Shown: positions 29,837-40,957, numbered from the stretch's first letter. The stretch: 64,000 bases of DNA from Diacronema lutheri (GCA_019448385.1 JAGTXO010000008.1:1054001-1118000); one strand, 5' to 3'. A program made the numbers and translations. The notes: generated from the sequence alone by a model not told the origin.

Positions 29837-30238
29837 TGAGAAGGGCACTCGCCACGCAACAAGAAGCTCGACAGCATCTGCGTCGATGCCGAGGACGAGG
29901 ATTCTTAGGTGGATGAGCTGGACTGGGACGGCCTTCCAAAACCCACCGCGCCATTCGAGTCGCAGGGCGAGCGCGAGATGTTGAACTGTCGCTGGCGCAG
30001 CGCACCGCCCGTTGCAACGAGAAAAGCGCGCTGCGCGCGGCTCAAGGAAGACGGCTACCAGCGGCCCAAGGTAGGCTCGCGCACGCGCCCTGCGGCCAAA
30101 TTTGCTTCTTCCGCGCCAACCAATGCCTACTGAACCGCGGGGAGAGCGAGCAGACGATGCTCACTCACCGGTCACCCGCCCCACTCATTCCGACACGAGC
30201 TGGAGCGAAGCATCGATTCAACGCGGGGTAGGGCCCCG

Positions 30239-31475
30239 TTACGCTGCTCCCTTCGGCCCGTGCCGCAACGCCGCGGCTTGCGAGAAAAGCTCCTGGTCGT
30301 ACGCCAACTTCATCTCGGAAATCGTCTTGTAGGCCATCTCCTTGAGCTCGTGAATGCACTTGTCGTCGCCCGCGTCCTTGGCCATCTTCATCAAACTGAA
30401 GATGCTGCACCCGGCCTGGTGGAGGCGGTCCACCTTGGACAAGATGGCCTTGGGCGGCTCCGACGAGCGCTGGAAATAGCCTGTCGCGGCCTTGACCAGC
30501 CCTCCCAGGTCCTCGTCTGGCAACTCGAGTACGCGCCGGTTCTTGCGCTTCGGCAGCTCCGAAATCCCATCGGTCGTCTCGCCGCAGCCCTCCTCGGCGC
30601 CGCAGCCGGCAGGCAGGCCGCGCGTGAGGCTCTGCCCGCCCGGCAGCGAGGCGAGGTCCATGACCGCCATGTGGTAGAAGCTGATGGCCACGTCGCCGCT
30701 GGCGACGAAGTTGGAGAAGTTCTTAGGATCGTTCTGGCCCGACCGGTGGAAATTGCCCGCGGCCTTGGTGTAGTCGCGCTTCATCGAGTAGTACTGGTTT
30801 TTCAGGAACGGGCCGGAGTAGAAGAAGTCGCTGCCCTGCTCCCACAGGCGATTCACCTGGAAATCCACCGGCGTGTTGGTGTTGTCGACGATGTCTTTGA
30901 TGCCCTTCGGGGTGGTGTACTCCTTCTCCAGGTTGTTAAAGTCGTTCTCTACCGGACCGCCTACGGACCAAATACACTTCTTCTGCTCCTTCTGGTCGAG
31001 GTCAGCAGCCTTGCTCCGGCGGCACTGGTCGATGTCGATAAAGCCAAGCACTTCCGGCGAGGACACGACCAACACGAGCCGCGCCTTGCAATTCTTGCTG
31101 AAGCGGCCGCGTTCCGGGACCATCACGCGATGCTCGGCCGGCCCCGTCGAGAGCTGGTTGTTGCCTGCAGCCGAAGAGCCTGCGCAGGGCGCCGCAGTGC
31201 GGTGGCGGAAGGAGGCGCGCGTTTACCATGAGCATGTCGCGCCAGGCTTTGGCGCGCGCGTGCCGCAGAGAGAGTTGGCGAACCTGATGTCGGCGCCGGG
31301 GTGGCGATGACGGCCGCGGCGGCAAAGGCACCTTCGCCGCCAGCCATACACGAGCCGCCGAAGAGGTTGGTGCCGCCGAAGGCATCGCCACCACAGCCGC
31401 CGCCGCCGAAGCCGCCTCCGGAGCGGTCGCCGGAGCCGAAAGCAAAGTCGTCGAGCGTCGGAGAGGGAGGAAAGG

Positions 31476-31512
<37 letters not shown>

Positions 31513-32426
31513 GGCGGCCATCGAGGGGCGTGGGATAAGGTCAGCGGCCATCGAGGGGCGTGGGATAAGGTCAGCGGCCGTCGAGGGGCGTGGGATAAGG
31601 TCAGCGGCCATCGAGGGGCGTGCGCGCGAAAGCGGACGCGGGACGCGCGCATCAGCCGGCCAAAGCGCAGAGCGTGGAGCACACACCCACTGCCGCATTG
31701 GTCGCTGCGCGCGCGCGGACGGATGTGGGTGATGGCGCAGGCGCAGGAGAGGGCTGACATGCGCGGGCTCCTCTCTTCGCCCGCGAGCATGCGAAGTAGC
31801 CATGCAAGCAACGCGCACGGTGGCTGCGCATAGTGCTGCGCGCACCTGCCGCCTGGACCGCCGGCAGCGTCGGGAGCACGCGAGCCACCACGGGGCCCCT
31901 GCTCGGCGAGTGCGCGTACGCAAAGTCGTGGCTCACAAAACCAATTGAAGATGGCATACTTGGCGAGGTGGTAGTCAAGGTCGGAGTAGCCCTTCTCCTT
32001 GTTCACCCTCTTGCTCAGCTTCTTCGAAGCGTCGTTCGGGATGTGCACGAAGCGGTACGACGCGTCGGGCTCATTCTTCATCTCGTCGTACCCTCCGCCC
32101 ATCTTGCAAGTCGCCTTGAGCATCTCCGCCTTGAGCGCCGAAGGCAAGCGCGAGACGCAGCGGATCACGCCGATGCTAGGGATGACCACCGACACAGGCG
32201 GGCGCACCCGCGCTACGGCGTCCGCCCGCGCTTGCGCTCTGCGCCACGCGTTCGAGAGCACGTCCGGCGTGCTGTCCGACCTGCCGTCGTTCTCGCGGAT
32301 CTCAATGGAGCAGCAGGGCGCGTCAATGCTGGGCTGGACATGACCTGAAATGAGCTCGTCGCCATCGACGGCGCGGACACCCTCGACGATGCCTACGCCC
32401 GCCGCCTGCTGCTCGGTGGAGGACAT
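30239..32426 (-). CDS. Unrecognised two-exon gene, about 471 aa
   Basis: Exon 1 is 32426-31937 and exon 2 is 31164-30239. The 772-bp intron begins GTGAGC and ends TGCAG, and phase 1 matches exactly, joining KYAIFNWFC to NNQLSTGPAEHRVMVPE. Unlike most of the window, the protein has balanced composition (PDASYRFVHIPNDASKKLSK, ARLVLVVSSPEVLGFIDIDQC, NTPVDFQVNRLWEQGSDFF), as expected of a real globular protein, with a helical C-terminus (ILSKVDRLHQAGCSIFSLMK). An earlier in-frame ATG exists at 32543. No family recognised; no signal peptide or TM. The start lies 78 bp beyond the stop of the P-loop/SWIM gene on the same strand. Confidence 0.6.
31479..31511 (+). repeat. Run of 33 G inside the 772-bp intron
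   Basis: Uninterrupted G on the plus strand, hence C in the transcript of the minus-strand gene. It directly abuts the 30-bp tandem repeats. Confidence 0.9.
31512..31622 (+). repeat. 30-bp tandem repeat, about 3.7 copies
   Basis: Unit GCGGCCATCGAGGGGCGTGG followed by GATAAGGTCA, repeated with one substitution, all within the large intron. Likely a minisatellite seeded beside the oligo-G run. Confidence 0.9.
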
Positions 32427-32503
32427 CGGCGGCACGTTGGCGAGCGAGTTCCCGCCGAACGCGCTTCCCTTGAAAACCGCTTTCTTTCTTTTTTTAAAAA
32501 AGA

Positions 32504-35167
32504 TTACATAAATCGTTCGAACACAGAGCCACGCGCAGCACATGGACCGGGTGCTGATCTCGCGCAGGTGATAGGCGCCGGTGCGGCGATCGGCGCCGGC
32601 GCGGTGCTCATCATTGTCGCGCCCTCAAGAGCAGCGACCGCGCTCCGAGCGCCGTCGGCGCACGTGCACTTGGCGCAGGCGTGCGTGGCCGCGGGTGCGC
32701 CCATGGCCGCGCTGAACACGACGGGCAGCTCGGCCGCGTTGGCCGCGACTGCGTCGTTGCGGGGCGAGGCCGACGCCTCGCCTCGCGCCGCGCCGCGATC
32801 GCCAGGTTGGTCGCCAGCGCGCGCCGCTGGTGACGTACAGCAGCGCACGCGCGAAAGGGCGCGTTCGAGCTGCACAGCCGCGCCGCTCGCTGAGTCGAGC
32901 ACAGTCAGCGCGAGCGGCGCTCGTGTCGCGTCGGGCACCAAGGCGCGCGGCCGCTTGGGCTGCTGCGCGTGCTCGAGGCGCTTGAGCGCCGCCTCTGCGA
33001 ATGCGAGAAGGTAGGCGCCGCTCAGCGCGCCTGGCACAGGCGCCGTAAGTATGTTCACGCCAAAGCACGGGTGAGCGCGCGGCGGTGCAGCCGTGCGCTT
33101 GCGCGCCGCGTCTCCCGGCACTGCCCGCGCGCCGCCAGATGGGACGCCGCCTGCCGGCTCGCGCACGCACGCGCCGCCGGCCTCGCTGTCGTCGTCATCG
33201 AGGTTGATCACGACCGGCGCGGCGCGCGGCCGCTTGGCTGCGCGCGCGTCATCCGCGCCGGCGCATCGGTGCTTGCCCGCCTTGGCCGCCGCGGCGGATA
33301 CGGCCGGGAGCGCGGGCAGAGCGCGCGGCTTCGCGCCGGGAAGCGGCTGCGCTCCGGCGCACGCGCCGGCGACAGCTGCCGGCGGCTGCAGCCGCACGGG
33401 CGGATCAGGCGGATCGGGCGGATCAGGCGCGCGCAGCGACGGCCTGGGCTCGGCAGCGGCGGCCAGTGCAGGCGCGTTGGCGTCGTCATCGGCGGCGTCG
33501 AACGAGCTTGGCGCCCGCGCGTACGCGAGCATGAGGAAGAAGGCGTGTTTGCAGCACAGCGCGCCGTGCTCCTGCATCACCGGGCACGTGCACTCGGTGC
33601 CAGCGACGAGCGCGCCAGGGGCGAGCAGCTGCGCGAGCGTGACGCTCGTTCGGTACGGCAGTGCGGAGCTGCCCTTGACGATGGCGTGGAGCCTGCGCCC
33701 GTGCAGCACGCGCGCGCTCAGCTGTGCCGGCGCGTACTCGCGCAGCGCCTTGCGCAGCAGCCCGCGCTGCTGCGGCCCGGTTGCCCACCGGTCGAGCTGC
33801 GCCTCGGTGAGCAGCGGCGCGGCCGGCGGCTGCGCGGCCGGTGGCGGCGGCGGCGCGGCCGGCGGCGGCGCGAGCGCAGGCAAGGCCGGCGCACATGGCG
33901 CAGGCGACGCGCGCGGCGTCTCGGCGGGAGGCGACGGGCTGAGTGGCGCGCACACGCCGTGCGCGCGCCCGTGTTGCTCTACGCGCTCTACACCGCGCCG
34001 CAGCTCGGGCAGCGCTTCGCCCGTCCGCTCGCGCGCACGCGGCAAGAAGGTCGGTGCGCGCGCGGGCGGCGCGCCGGCGACGCCGCCGGGGCGCAAAAAG
34101 TCGGCAGCGGCGAGGGTGGGCAGGCCGGCGGTCCACGCGCGCACGCGCGCGGTGTGTGCGTCCACGCACCCTGCCGCGTCGCCCTCACCGCGCGCGACGA
34201 TGCAGAGCGCACGCTCGGGCTCGACGGCGTGCCTTCGGCAGAGGAATGCCCCGAGGTGCGCGCTCACGTCGTCGACCGTGCGGCCGTCGTCGTTGATGCC
34301 GCTGGCCTGCGCGGCATAATACAGCGGCGCGGGCGCGACGAGCGCTGCCAGCCGCCGCGCGCCCTCCGCCGGGCCGTGCGCAAACTCGGCCGCACCGCAC
34401 ATGGCCGCGACGCGCGCGCCCGGGTTGGCGCGCAGCCACTCGGCCGCGCGCGCGCCGAGTGCGTCGACGCGCGCGCGCGCGCCGTCAGCGAGGAGGGCAG
34501 CTTCGAAGAAGAGGCCGGCACGCGCGTGCGCCGGCTCGTCGAGCAGAGCGCCATCCAGCCGCCGCCGCACCTGCGCCGGCGTGCGCGCGAACGCGCCCGC
34601 GTCGGCAAGGCCGTTGCTCGCGGGCGCGCGCCGCTCCGCGTCGCGCCCAAACCAGCGCTCGAGGTCGGGCTCGCGTAGCACTTCGGGCGGGCCGTGCGGC
34701 TGCGAACCAATCTGGCGCACGCCGTGCGCCATCGCCTGCGCGAGCGCGCACTCGTACGCCCAGCGCACCTGCTCGCGCCCGCCCTCGGGCAGAAAGTGCA
34801 CACACTCCCACTCGATGCGCACGCGCTCGAGCAGCCGCTCGTTGAGCTCATCGACGAGCTGCCGCCGGCTGGCGTCGCTGGCGTGCTGGTCGTCGACGTA
34901 CACCGCCGTCGTCCCATCGGCGCGTAGGTGCGCCACCGCCCGCCGCCTGCCCTTGGCGACCGAGCCGCGCAGCTCAAAGCGTGACGGCTCGTCGGCGCTC
35001 GGCGTCCACTCGCGGTAGCTCACGCGCGCGACGGGCGGCGCGGCGGCGGTGGCGGTGCCAGCGCGCGCCGCAGCCTCGCGCGCGTCGCGCACCGCCCGCT
35101 CGCAGAAGGCCGTCTTGCCGCTCGACGGCGGCCCGCACACGACAACGACCTGCTTCGTGGTCGCCAT
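32504..35167 (-). CDS. P-loop (polynucleotide-kinase-like) protein with SWIM zinc finger
   Basis: 887 aa, apparently intronless, from ATG 35167. Residues 5-20 form a strand plus Walker A (VVVVCGPPSSGKTAF), and YVDDQH at about residue 87 could be the Walker B strand, as in small AAA_33/kinase-type ATPases. A middle region (LLDEPAHARAGLFFEAALL, PLYYAAQASGINDDG) is of unknown fold. At about 522-542 ECTCPVMQEHGALCCKH fits the SWIM finger pattern CxC...CxH, preceded by the usual RTSVTL strand. Near residue 645-662 a basic cluster AAKRPR precedes VVINLDDDDSEA, a textbook SUMO-interacting motif. The rest is Pro/Ala linker. A nuclear nucleic-acid enzyme or adaptor is inferred. It diverges from ATXN10 with 71 bp between starts. 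Confidence 0.6.
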   Translation of the reverse strand: MATTKQVVVVCGPPSSGKTAFCERAVRDAREAAARAGTATAAAPPVARVSYREWTPSADEPSRFELRGSVAKGRRRAVAHLRADGTTAVYVDDQHASDASRRQLVDELNERLLERVRIEWECVHFLPEGGREQVRWAYECALAQAMAHGVRQIGSQPHGPPEVLREPDLERWFGRDAERRAPASNGLADAGAFARTPAQVRRRLDGALLDEPAHARAGLFFEAALLADGARARVDALGARAAEWLRANPGARVAAMCGAAEFAHGPAEGARRLAALVAPAPLYYAAQASGINDDGRTVDDVSAHLGAFLCRRHAVEPERALCIVARGEGDAAGCVDAHTARVRAWTAGLPTLAAADFLRPGGVAGAPPARAPTFLPRARERTGEALPELRRGVERVEQHGRAHGVCAPLSPSPPAETPRASPAPCAPALPALAPPPAAPPPPPAAQPPAAPLLTEAQLDRWATGPQQRGLLRKALREYAPAQLSARVLHGRRLHAIVKGSSALPYRTSVTLAQLLAPGALVAGTECTCPVMQEHGALCCKHAFFLMLAYARAPSSFDAADDDANAPALAAAAEPRPSLRAPDPPDPPDPPVRLQPPAAVAGACAGAQPLPGAKPRALPALPAVSAAAAKAGKHRCAGADDARAAKRPRAAPVVINLDDDDSEAGGACVREPAGGVPSGGARAVPGDAARKRTAAPPRAHPCFGVNILTAPVPGALSGAYLLAFAEAALKRLEHAQQPKRPRALVPDATRAPLALTVLDSASGAAVQLERALSRVRCCTSPAARAGDQPGDRGAARGEASASPRNDAVAANAAELPVVFSAAMGAPAATHACAKCTCADGARSAVAALEGATMMSTAPAPIAAPAPITCARSAPGPCAARGSVFERFM

Positions 35168-35238
35168 GCCGGCCGGCCGGCCGACGGGCTGGCCTCTTGC
35201 GGCCAAAGAGGCGGGCGCAGCGCAACGTCGAAAGGGGC
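35168..35238. promoter_or_regulatory. 71-bp bidirectional promoter (P-loop/SWIM and ataxin-10)
   Basis: The entire space between the two start codons. It is GC-rich with alternating GGCC repeats and no TATA box. Both genes need their transcription starts here or inside the neighbouring coding sequence. Confidence 0.4.
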
Positions 35239-37017
35239 ATGGACGCGATCGCCGACTCGCTGCGCCACGCGGTGCGCGCGTCGCGCGAGTGCGATCCGGC
35301 GGTGCGAACGTCGCTGTGCACGGCGGACGTGCTCGACGGGTGCCGCTGCCTCATCCGGCTGCGCGACGCACCGCTCCGATCGGCGTGGCCGCTTGCGCTC
35401 GACGCGCTCCGACTGCTGCGCAACTTGTGCGCTCGCGCGCCGGATGTGCAGGCGCGGCTGCTCGACGAGGGCGTGATTGACGAGGTATTCGGGCTGCTCG
35501 CGTGGGCACGCGCACAGCCCGACCGCCTCGCCTCACCCGCCGAGTGCGCGCTTGCCGCGCGGCTGTGCGTGCAGGTCGTGGCGAACGCGCTCGTCGGCAA
35601 CGCGCGCGCGCAGAGCTACGTGTGGGCCGCGCACTTTCCGCGGCTGATCGGCGAGCTGGTGGGCGACGCGGACGCGTCGGTGCAGTCGTGCGCGTGCATG
35701 TGCCTTTTCACCTGCGTGCGTGACGATCCCTCGCGCCAACGCGCGCTCGCACTGAGCGCGGACGCGCTGCGCCCGCTCGCGCGCTCCGCGGCCGGCGTCG
35801 TCGCCGCCCGCCGCCGCACGGCGGGCGGCGGCGGCGCGACGGTGAGCAGCGACGCGCGTTCGCGCTGTCCGCGCGAGAGCGAGCTCGAGTACTCGTGGGC
35901 CCTCGCGACCGTCGACCTGCTCCTGCGCTCGGCCGAGCTGGCCGCGCTCGCGCTCGCCACTGTCGGGCTGACGGCCGGGCGCGACGTACGCGGCACGCGC
36001 GGCGACGGCGGCGCGCAGGGCGAGGAGCGCGAGCCGGCGGCCGCATGTCTGCTCGACGCGCTGGACTACCTGCTCGAAGCGGACGAGGGCGCCGGTGGCG
36101 GCGCGGGGCGAGCGCTCGATGGCACGACCTCACGGCTGGGCACAGAGCTCGCTGCGCTGCTTGATGCGCTGTGCGATTGGGACGAGGCGCAGTACGCGCG
36201 TGCGCTGCTCGACGTGCGCGCCGCCGAGCCTCTCCTTCTCGCGCGCGCCATCGCGCGCGTGCTCGGCACGGCCGCCGCGCAGCGCTCGGACGCCGTCGGC
36301 GCGGCCGCGCACGCGCATGGCCTCGTCGGCGGTGCGGCCGCGCTGCTCGCGCGGCTGCTTGCGTGGGCCCCGCTCGTCCTTGCCAAGGACGGACCGGTGC
36401 GCCTGTCCACCCCCTCCGTCGCGCACGGCCTCAAGAGTACGTTCGTGCGCTTCGTCGCGAACGCGACATACGGCGACCGCCGGGCGCAGCGCGCGCTGCG
36501 CGAGGGCGGGGCGCTCGGCACGCTGCTGTGCTGCTGCCGCGATGACGACGAGAACCCGCAGCTGCGCGAGTGGGCGCTCTTTGCCGTGCGCAACGCCGCC
36601 GACGCGTGCTCCGAGAACCAGGCCGCGCTCGCGCAGATCGAGCGGGCGCCGCGCGCAGTCGCAAACGCGCGCGAGCTCGAAGCTGCTGGCATGGAGGTGC
36701 GCGTTGACCGGCTCTCGGGCAAGCTGCGCGTGCACCCGCGCGGCGCACCAGTGGCGGCGCCGATTGGCGATGTGCCAGCGGCCACGCCGCCCGACGCGCG
36801 CGGCGGCGGCGGCGACGGCCGCACGCCGAGCGCGCGCGCGCCGGCGTCCGCCGAGCTGGCACGCGAGCGCGTGCGCACGCCGAGAGAGCCCGCGGCGGCT
36901 TTTGTCGAGCCCGCGCCCACTGGTGCGACTGCACGGCTGCTGCGCGGCGCGATGTGCGCCGCGATCAGCGCAGCCGCCGTCTCGGCACTCGCCGCGCGCG
37001 CGCGAGGCGGAGTGTAG
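35239..37017 (+). CDS. ATXN10: Ataxin-10 family protein
   Basis: 592 aa, no intron seen. An armadillo-like all-helical protein (LALDALRLLRNLCARAPDVQ, VQVVANALVGNARAQ, VQSCACMCLFTC), ending with the ataxin-10 homology domain: HGLKSTFVRFVANATYGDRR, GGALGTLLCCCRDDDENPQL, REWALFAVRNAADACSENQ. Human ATXN10 has GFKSHLIRLIGNLCYKN and NPFITEWAIYAIRNLTEQN at the same place. A variable tail follows with a hydrophobic end. Ataxin-10 relatives act in cytokinesis and cilium-associated signalling; the precise role here is unknown. ATG 35239 is the first in frame after the divergent neighbour. It lies 238 bp upstream of the carboxypeptidase, same strand. Confidence 0.85.
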   Translation: MDAIADSLRHAVRASRECDPAVRTSLCTADVLDGCRCLIRLRDAPLRSAWPLALDALRLLRNLCARAPDVQARLLDEGVIDEVFGLLAWARAQPDRLASPAECALAARLCVQVVANALVGNARAQSYVWAAHFPRLIGELVGDADASVQSCACMCLFTCVRDDPSRQRALALSADALRPLARSAAGVVAARRRTAGGGGATVSSDARSRCPRESELEYSWALATVDLLLRSAELAALALATVGLTAGRDVRGTRGDGGAQGEEREPAAACLLDALDYLLEADEGAGGGAGRALDGTTSRLGTELAALLDALCDWDEAQYARALLDVRAAEPLLLARAIARVLGTAAAQRSDAVGAAAHAHGLVGGAAALLARLLAWAPLVLAKDGPVRLSTPSVAHGLKSTFVRFVANATYGDRRAQRALREGGALGTLLCCCRDDDENPQLREWALFAVRNAADACSENQAALAQIERAPRAVANARELEAAGMEVRVDRLSGKLRVHPRGAPVAAPIGDVPAATPPDARGGGGDGRTPSARAPASAELARERVRTPREPAAAFVEPAPTGATARLLRGAMCAAISAAAVSALAARARGGV

Positions 37018-37255
37018 CGCGCTGGTACGCACGTTGCGCTTTGCCAGTTTCTGCTGGCATGCTTTGCGGGATCTCGTGAGCGCTCAACAATCACATGACT
37101 GTCACTCCGAGCTGCTGACTATTTTTTGGACAGTTTTTGTGTGAAAACTGACAAGACGTGAGAGAGGTCAAGGAGCTCTTTCTCCGGTGTTGACTCAGCC
37201 GCGCACGGAACCGCGATCGCGAGCGCGCCGTCCGGCCCGCGCGGCGCGCGAGGCG

Positions 37256-39645
37256 ATGGCGAACGGCTCGCAGCTGCTCGTGCTCGCGCTCGACCGGCGC
37301 GCGCCGCTGCCGTCCGCGACCGCCCTCGCGCGCGCGGGCGCGCGCTCAGCCGCGTCGGCGGTCGCGCTGCGCGAGTCGCAATTTGCGGCGCCGCAGTCCG
37401 AGCTGCGCGTGCTGCGCGCGCTGCGCGTGGCGGTGCGCGTGCGCGCGGCGGACGCGTCGACGTACTACGCGCGCCGTCTCCTGCGCGAGGCGGCCGCGCG
37501 CCCGCCCGCCGCCGGCCCGGGCGGCGTGCTCGCGATGAACGGCGCGATGGGCGGCTACCCGACGCTCGCCGAGGCGGAGGCGCACATCCGCAAGCTCGCG
37601 CGCGCGCACGCGGACGTGGCGCGTCTCGTGACGATCGGCCGGTCGGTCGAGGGCCGGCCGATCTTCGCGCTCTGCCTGACCGCTGCCGCGCACGCGGACT
37701 GTGCGCCGCCGCCGCCGCTGCCGCCGGCCGGCGCGCGCGCCGCCGCCGGCGTGCGCGGGCGCGAGCCGCTGCCCGCGACGCTCTTCACGGCGCTGACGCA
37801 CTCGCGCGAGCCGGTGACGCTCGTCGCGCTGCTCGAGTACGCGCGCGCACTCCTTGCCGCGCGCGCCGCCGGCGAGCGCGCCGCCACGTCGCTGCTTGGC
37901 GCACGCCGGCTGTGGTTCGTTCCGGTTGTGAACCCGGACGGGTACGAGGCCAACCGGCGGGAGAGGCCGCGCGGCGGCGGGACGAGGCGAAAGAACGCGC
38001 GCGCGGGCGGCGGTTGCCGGTCAGCGGCGGACGAGGGCGTCGACATCAACCGCAACTTTGCCTTCCGCTTCGCGCACGACGACTCGGGCTCGTCGCCGCG
38101 CGCGTGCGCCGAGGACTACCGCGGGCGTGCGCCATTCTCCGAGCCCGAGGCGGCCGCGCTCGCGGCGCTCATGCGCACGCAGCGCGTGCGCTTCGTCGTC
38201 AACTTGCACGGGTGGGGCAACTCGCTCACCCACCCCTTCGGCTACTCGGCCCTCGACACGATCCGCAAGCAGACGCCGCTCTCGCGACGGCAGTTACTCC
38301 TCTACAGGCGGTGGGCGCACGACATGTGCGCGCACAACGGCTTCGTCTACGGGCGCGCGTGGGAGACCGTGGGCTACGAGGCGAACGGGCTGCCCGACGA
38401 CTGGGCGCACGCCGTGCTCGGCGCAGCGAGCCTCACCGTCGAGCTCGGCTCGGCGCGCGACGGCTTTTGGCCGAGCCGCGCGCGCGCGCCCGTGATCGCC
38501 GCGCAGCTCGCGGGCGTCGCCGCGTACGCGAGTCGCGCGAGTGGCTCGCTCCTGCGCCCATCGTTGCTCGAGCTCGCGCGCGGCGCGAACGGCGAGGACG
38601 GCGAGGCCGAGCGTGTCGTGCGCGTCCGGCTGACGGTGGACAACGCGGGGATGCAGCCGGCGGGCGCGGCCGCGGCCGTGCGCGTGCGCCTACGACCGGG
38701 CGGCGCTGTTGTCGGGCTCCGGCCGGCGGCCGACGGCGAGCCGCGAGGCGGCGGTGGCGGCGGCAGCGGTGGCGGCGGCAGCGGCGTGGCGGCGGCGCTA
38801 CGCGCGGGCGCGTGGCACGCTGTCGCCGCCGGCTGGGACGAGGACATGGCCAGCGCCGACGCCGACGGTGGCATGGACGAGCGCGCGCGTGCGCCGCAGC
38901 CGCGGCCGCAGCCGCAGCCCCGCCCCGTGCCAATGCCGACCCATCTCGTCGCGCTGCTGCCGCCGGCGCTCGGCTCGCACGTGGCCGCGGTGTGCGACGA
39001 GCTCGAGCTCGTGCTCGCGCCCGGCGCGCCCGCCGGCGCCGAGCTCGACGCGCTCGAGCTCGAGCTGTGCGACGGCGACGAGGTGGACGAGCGCGCGCGC
39101 ATGCACGGCGCGTGCGCGGCGCGCGCGCGCGCGCGCGCGCTCATCGAGGCACACACGGTCTCGGTGGCGCTTGGCGCGGACGGCTCAGCCGAGCGGTGCG
39201 CGCACTCGTACTGGTGCTGGTGCGAGCGCGCGCCGCGCTCGTGGCTGCTTGGCCGCGGGTGCGACGGCGGGCGCAGCGCGCGCCTCTCATGCCACAATCC
39301 GCCGCCGCGGCTGCTCCCACGCGGCGCGCCGACGGCGGACGGCGGACGGCTCGGCGCGCTGGTCGTGCCAGGCACGACCGCCTTCTTCAAATGGGTGCCC
39401 GACGCCTTCGCCGGCGCGCACACGTGCACCGTCGTGGGCGAGAGCCACACGGCCATCCTCGTCGCGTACGAGGAGTGCACGCGCTGGGGCCCCGTCGACG
39501 CAGTCGGCTTCGGCACCGCCGACCGCGCGAGCCGCGCGAAGCTCACCTTCGATTGCGTGGGCGGGCGCTCGTACCTGATCTACTCGAACGGCGAGAATGG
39601 CGGCCGCGCGTATCGCCTCTCCTACGCGGAGAGCTGCGCGCGCAA

Positions 39646-39688
<43 letters not shown>

Positions 39689-40825
39689 ACGTGCGACGCG
39701 CGCGCGCGCGCGGCGCCGCCCGCGCAGCGGCGTGCCAAGAGCGCGCGGCCGGTGCGCGCCGCGCGGCGCAGCGCGCGCACCGGCCCGGCGGTGACGGCCC
39801 CGCACGCGCAGCACGCCCGCTGGCCGAGCCGCCATGCTGCGCTCGGCTTGCCGCCGCGCGCGCGCGCACGGTCGCCGCTCGCCTCGATCGACGCGCGCGC
39901 GTCGTGGCGGCAGCCCGGCTCGCGGCGGCTGCAGCAGCAGCTGCTGCTGCCGCCGACGCCGCTCGCGCCAACCGGCGCGCACAACGCGTCGGCGCGGGCG
40001 CACACGCTCCCCACTGCGCCTGCGCGTGGGCCGGTGGTGGCCGGCATGCCGACGCGCGCAGCGGACGACGCGCCGCCGCCCGCGCGCCGGCCATTTGGTG
40101 AGCGCGTGTCCGCGCTCGCGCTCGGATTTACATCGCCGCTCGAGCGCGTCGCTCTCGCCGGCGGCGGGGGCGGTCAGCGCGGCGCCACGCGCGAGCAGCC
40201 GTTGCAGCCGTTACAGCCGTTACAGCCGCTCGCGCCTCACTCGGCGTTCGCCGCGCTCGAGTCGGCGCATGGCGGCGCGTTGACGCCGAGCGCTCTGCCG
40301 TACACCAGCGGCGCGGTCGTGCGCGCAAGTGGCGAGCTGACGCTGCCGTGCGCACGCCTGTGGCTCCCGCCGCAGCCCTCGCTCGTCGTCGTGTGCGTGC
40401 TCGCCGCGCTCGCCCTCGTGTGCGCGATCGGCGCGCGCTCGCCGACGCTCGTCGCAGCGGCGCGCGGCGCGGCGCGCGGCAAGCGCCTCGCGCGCTCGCG
40501 CGGCGCGCGACGCATGTCGCTGTGGCGCCGCGCGAGCGGCAAGTGGGCGCAGCCGCCCGCACAGCTCAGCACGATCGTCGAGGTGCCCGAGGCGTGGTCG
40601 TCCGCGTCGGAGGCGGACGGGCGGTCGGAGCAGGGCGACGACGACCTGCTGCACTGCGGAGGGTGCGGCGAAGGCGAGCGGCTGCTCGGCCGCGCGCACG
40701 CGCCGCAGCGCAGCCCACGCGGCGCGCTCGCCGACGCGTCCGGCGCGGGCGGCGCGCCGTCGCCGCGCGCGTACGCGCAGTCGATGGCGATGGCCACGGG
40801 CATCGGGTACGCGCGCCGCGAGTGA
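37256..40825 (+). CDS. M14 zinc carboxypeptidase, large, membrane-anchored
   Basis: 1189 aa. The M14 domain spans about residues 85-440: zinc ligands H182-S-R-E185 and H318 (NLHGWGN), substrate residues N265-R266 in DINRNF, the VNPDGYE block, and catalytic E396 in SLTVELGSARDGFWP. An N-terminal prodomain-like part (residues 1-90) precedes GYPTLAEAEAHIRKL. After the enzyme come long Gly/Ala and Cys-containing regions (SYWCWCERAPRSWLLGRGC), a beta-rich module (TTAFFKWVPDAFAGAHTC), disordered sequence with LQPLQPLQPL repeats, and one TM helix near residues 1042-1062 (SLVVVCVLAALALVCAIGA) with a basic cytoplasmic tail. A cell-surface or endomembrane exopeptidase is likely. An upstream GTG could extend the frame, but the first ATG is 37256. 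Confidence 0.85.
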
Positions 40826-40875
40826 GACACGAGCGCCCGTGCCCTATGTCCGGGTTCTGACGAGCGGCACCGTAT

Positions 40876-40876
<1 letters not shown>

Positions 40877-40910
<34 letters not shown>
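40877..40910 (-). repeat. Run of 34 C (G on minus strand) between convergent genes
   Basis: Fills a quarter of the 132-bp gap between the carboxypeptidase and GluRS stop codons. Flanked on the right by two CCCCACATA copies. Confidence 0.9.
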
Positions 40911-40957
40911 ACATAGTTTTTTTCCCCCACATAATTTTGCTGTTCGACGGAGGCCTT

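Noticed and set aside
37187-37255. Upstream extension of the carboxypeptidase from a GTG
   Set aside because: Eukaryotic translation normally starts at ATG; the first in-frame ATG is 37256 and the extra residues show no signal peptide.
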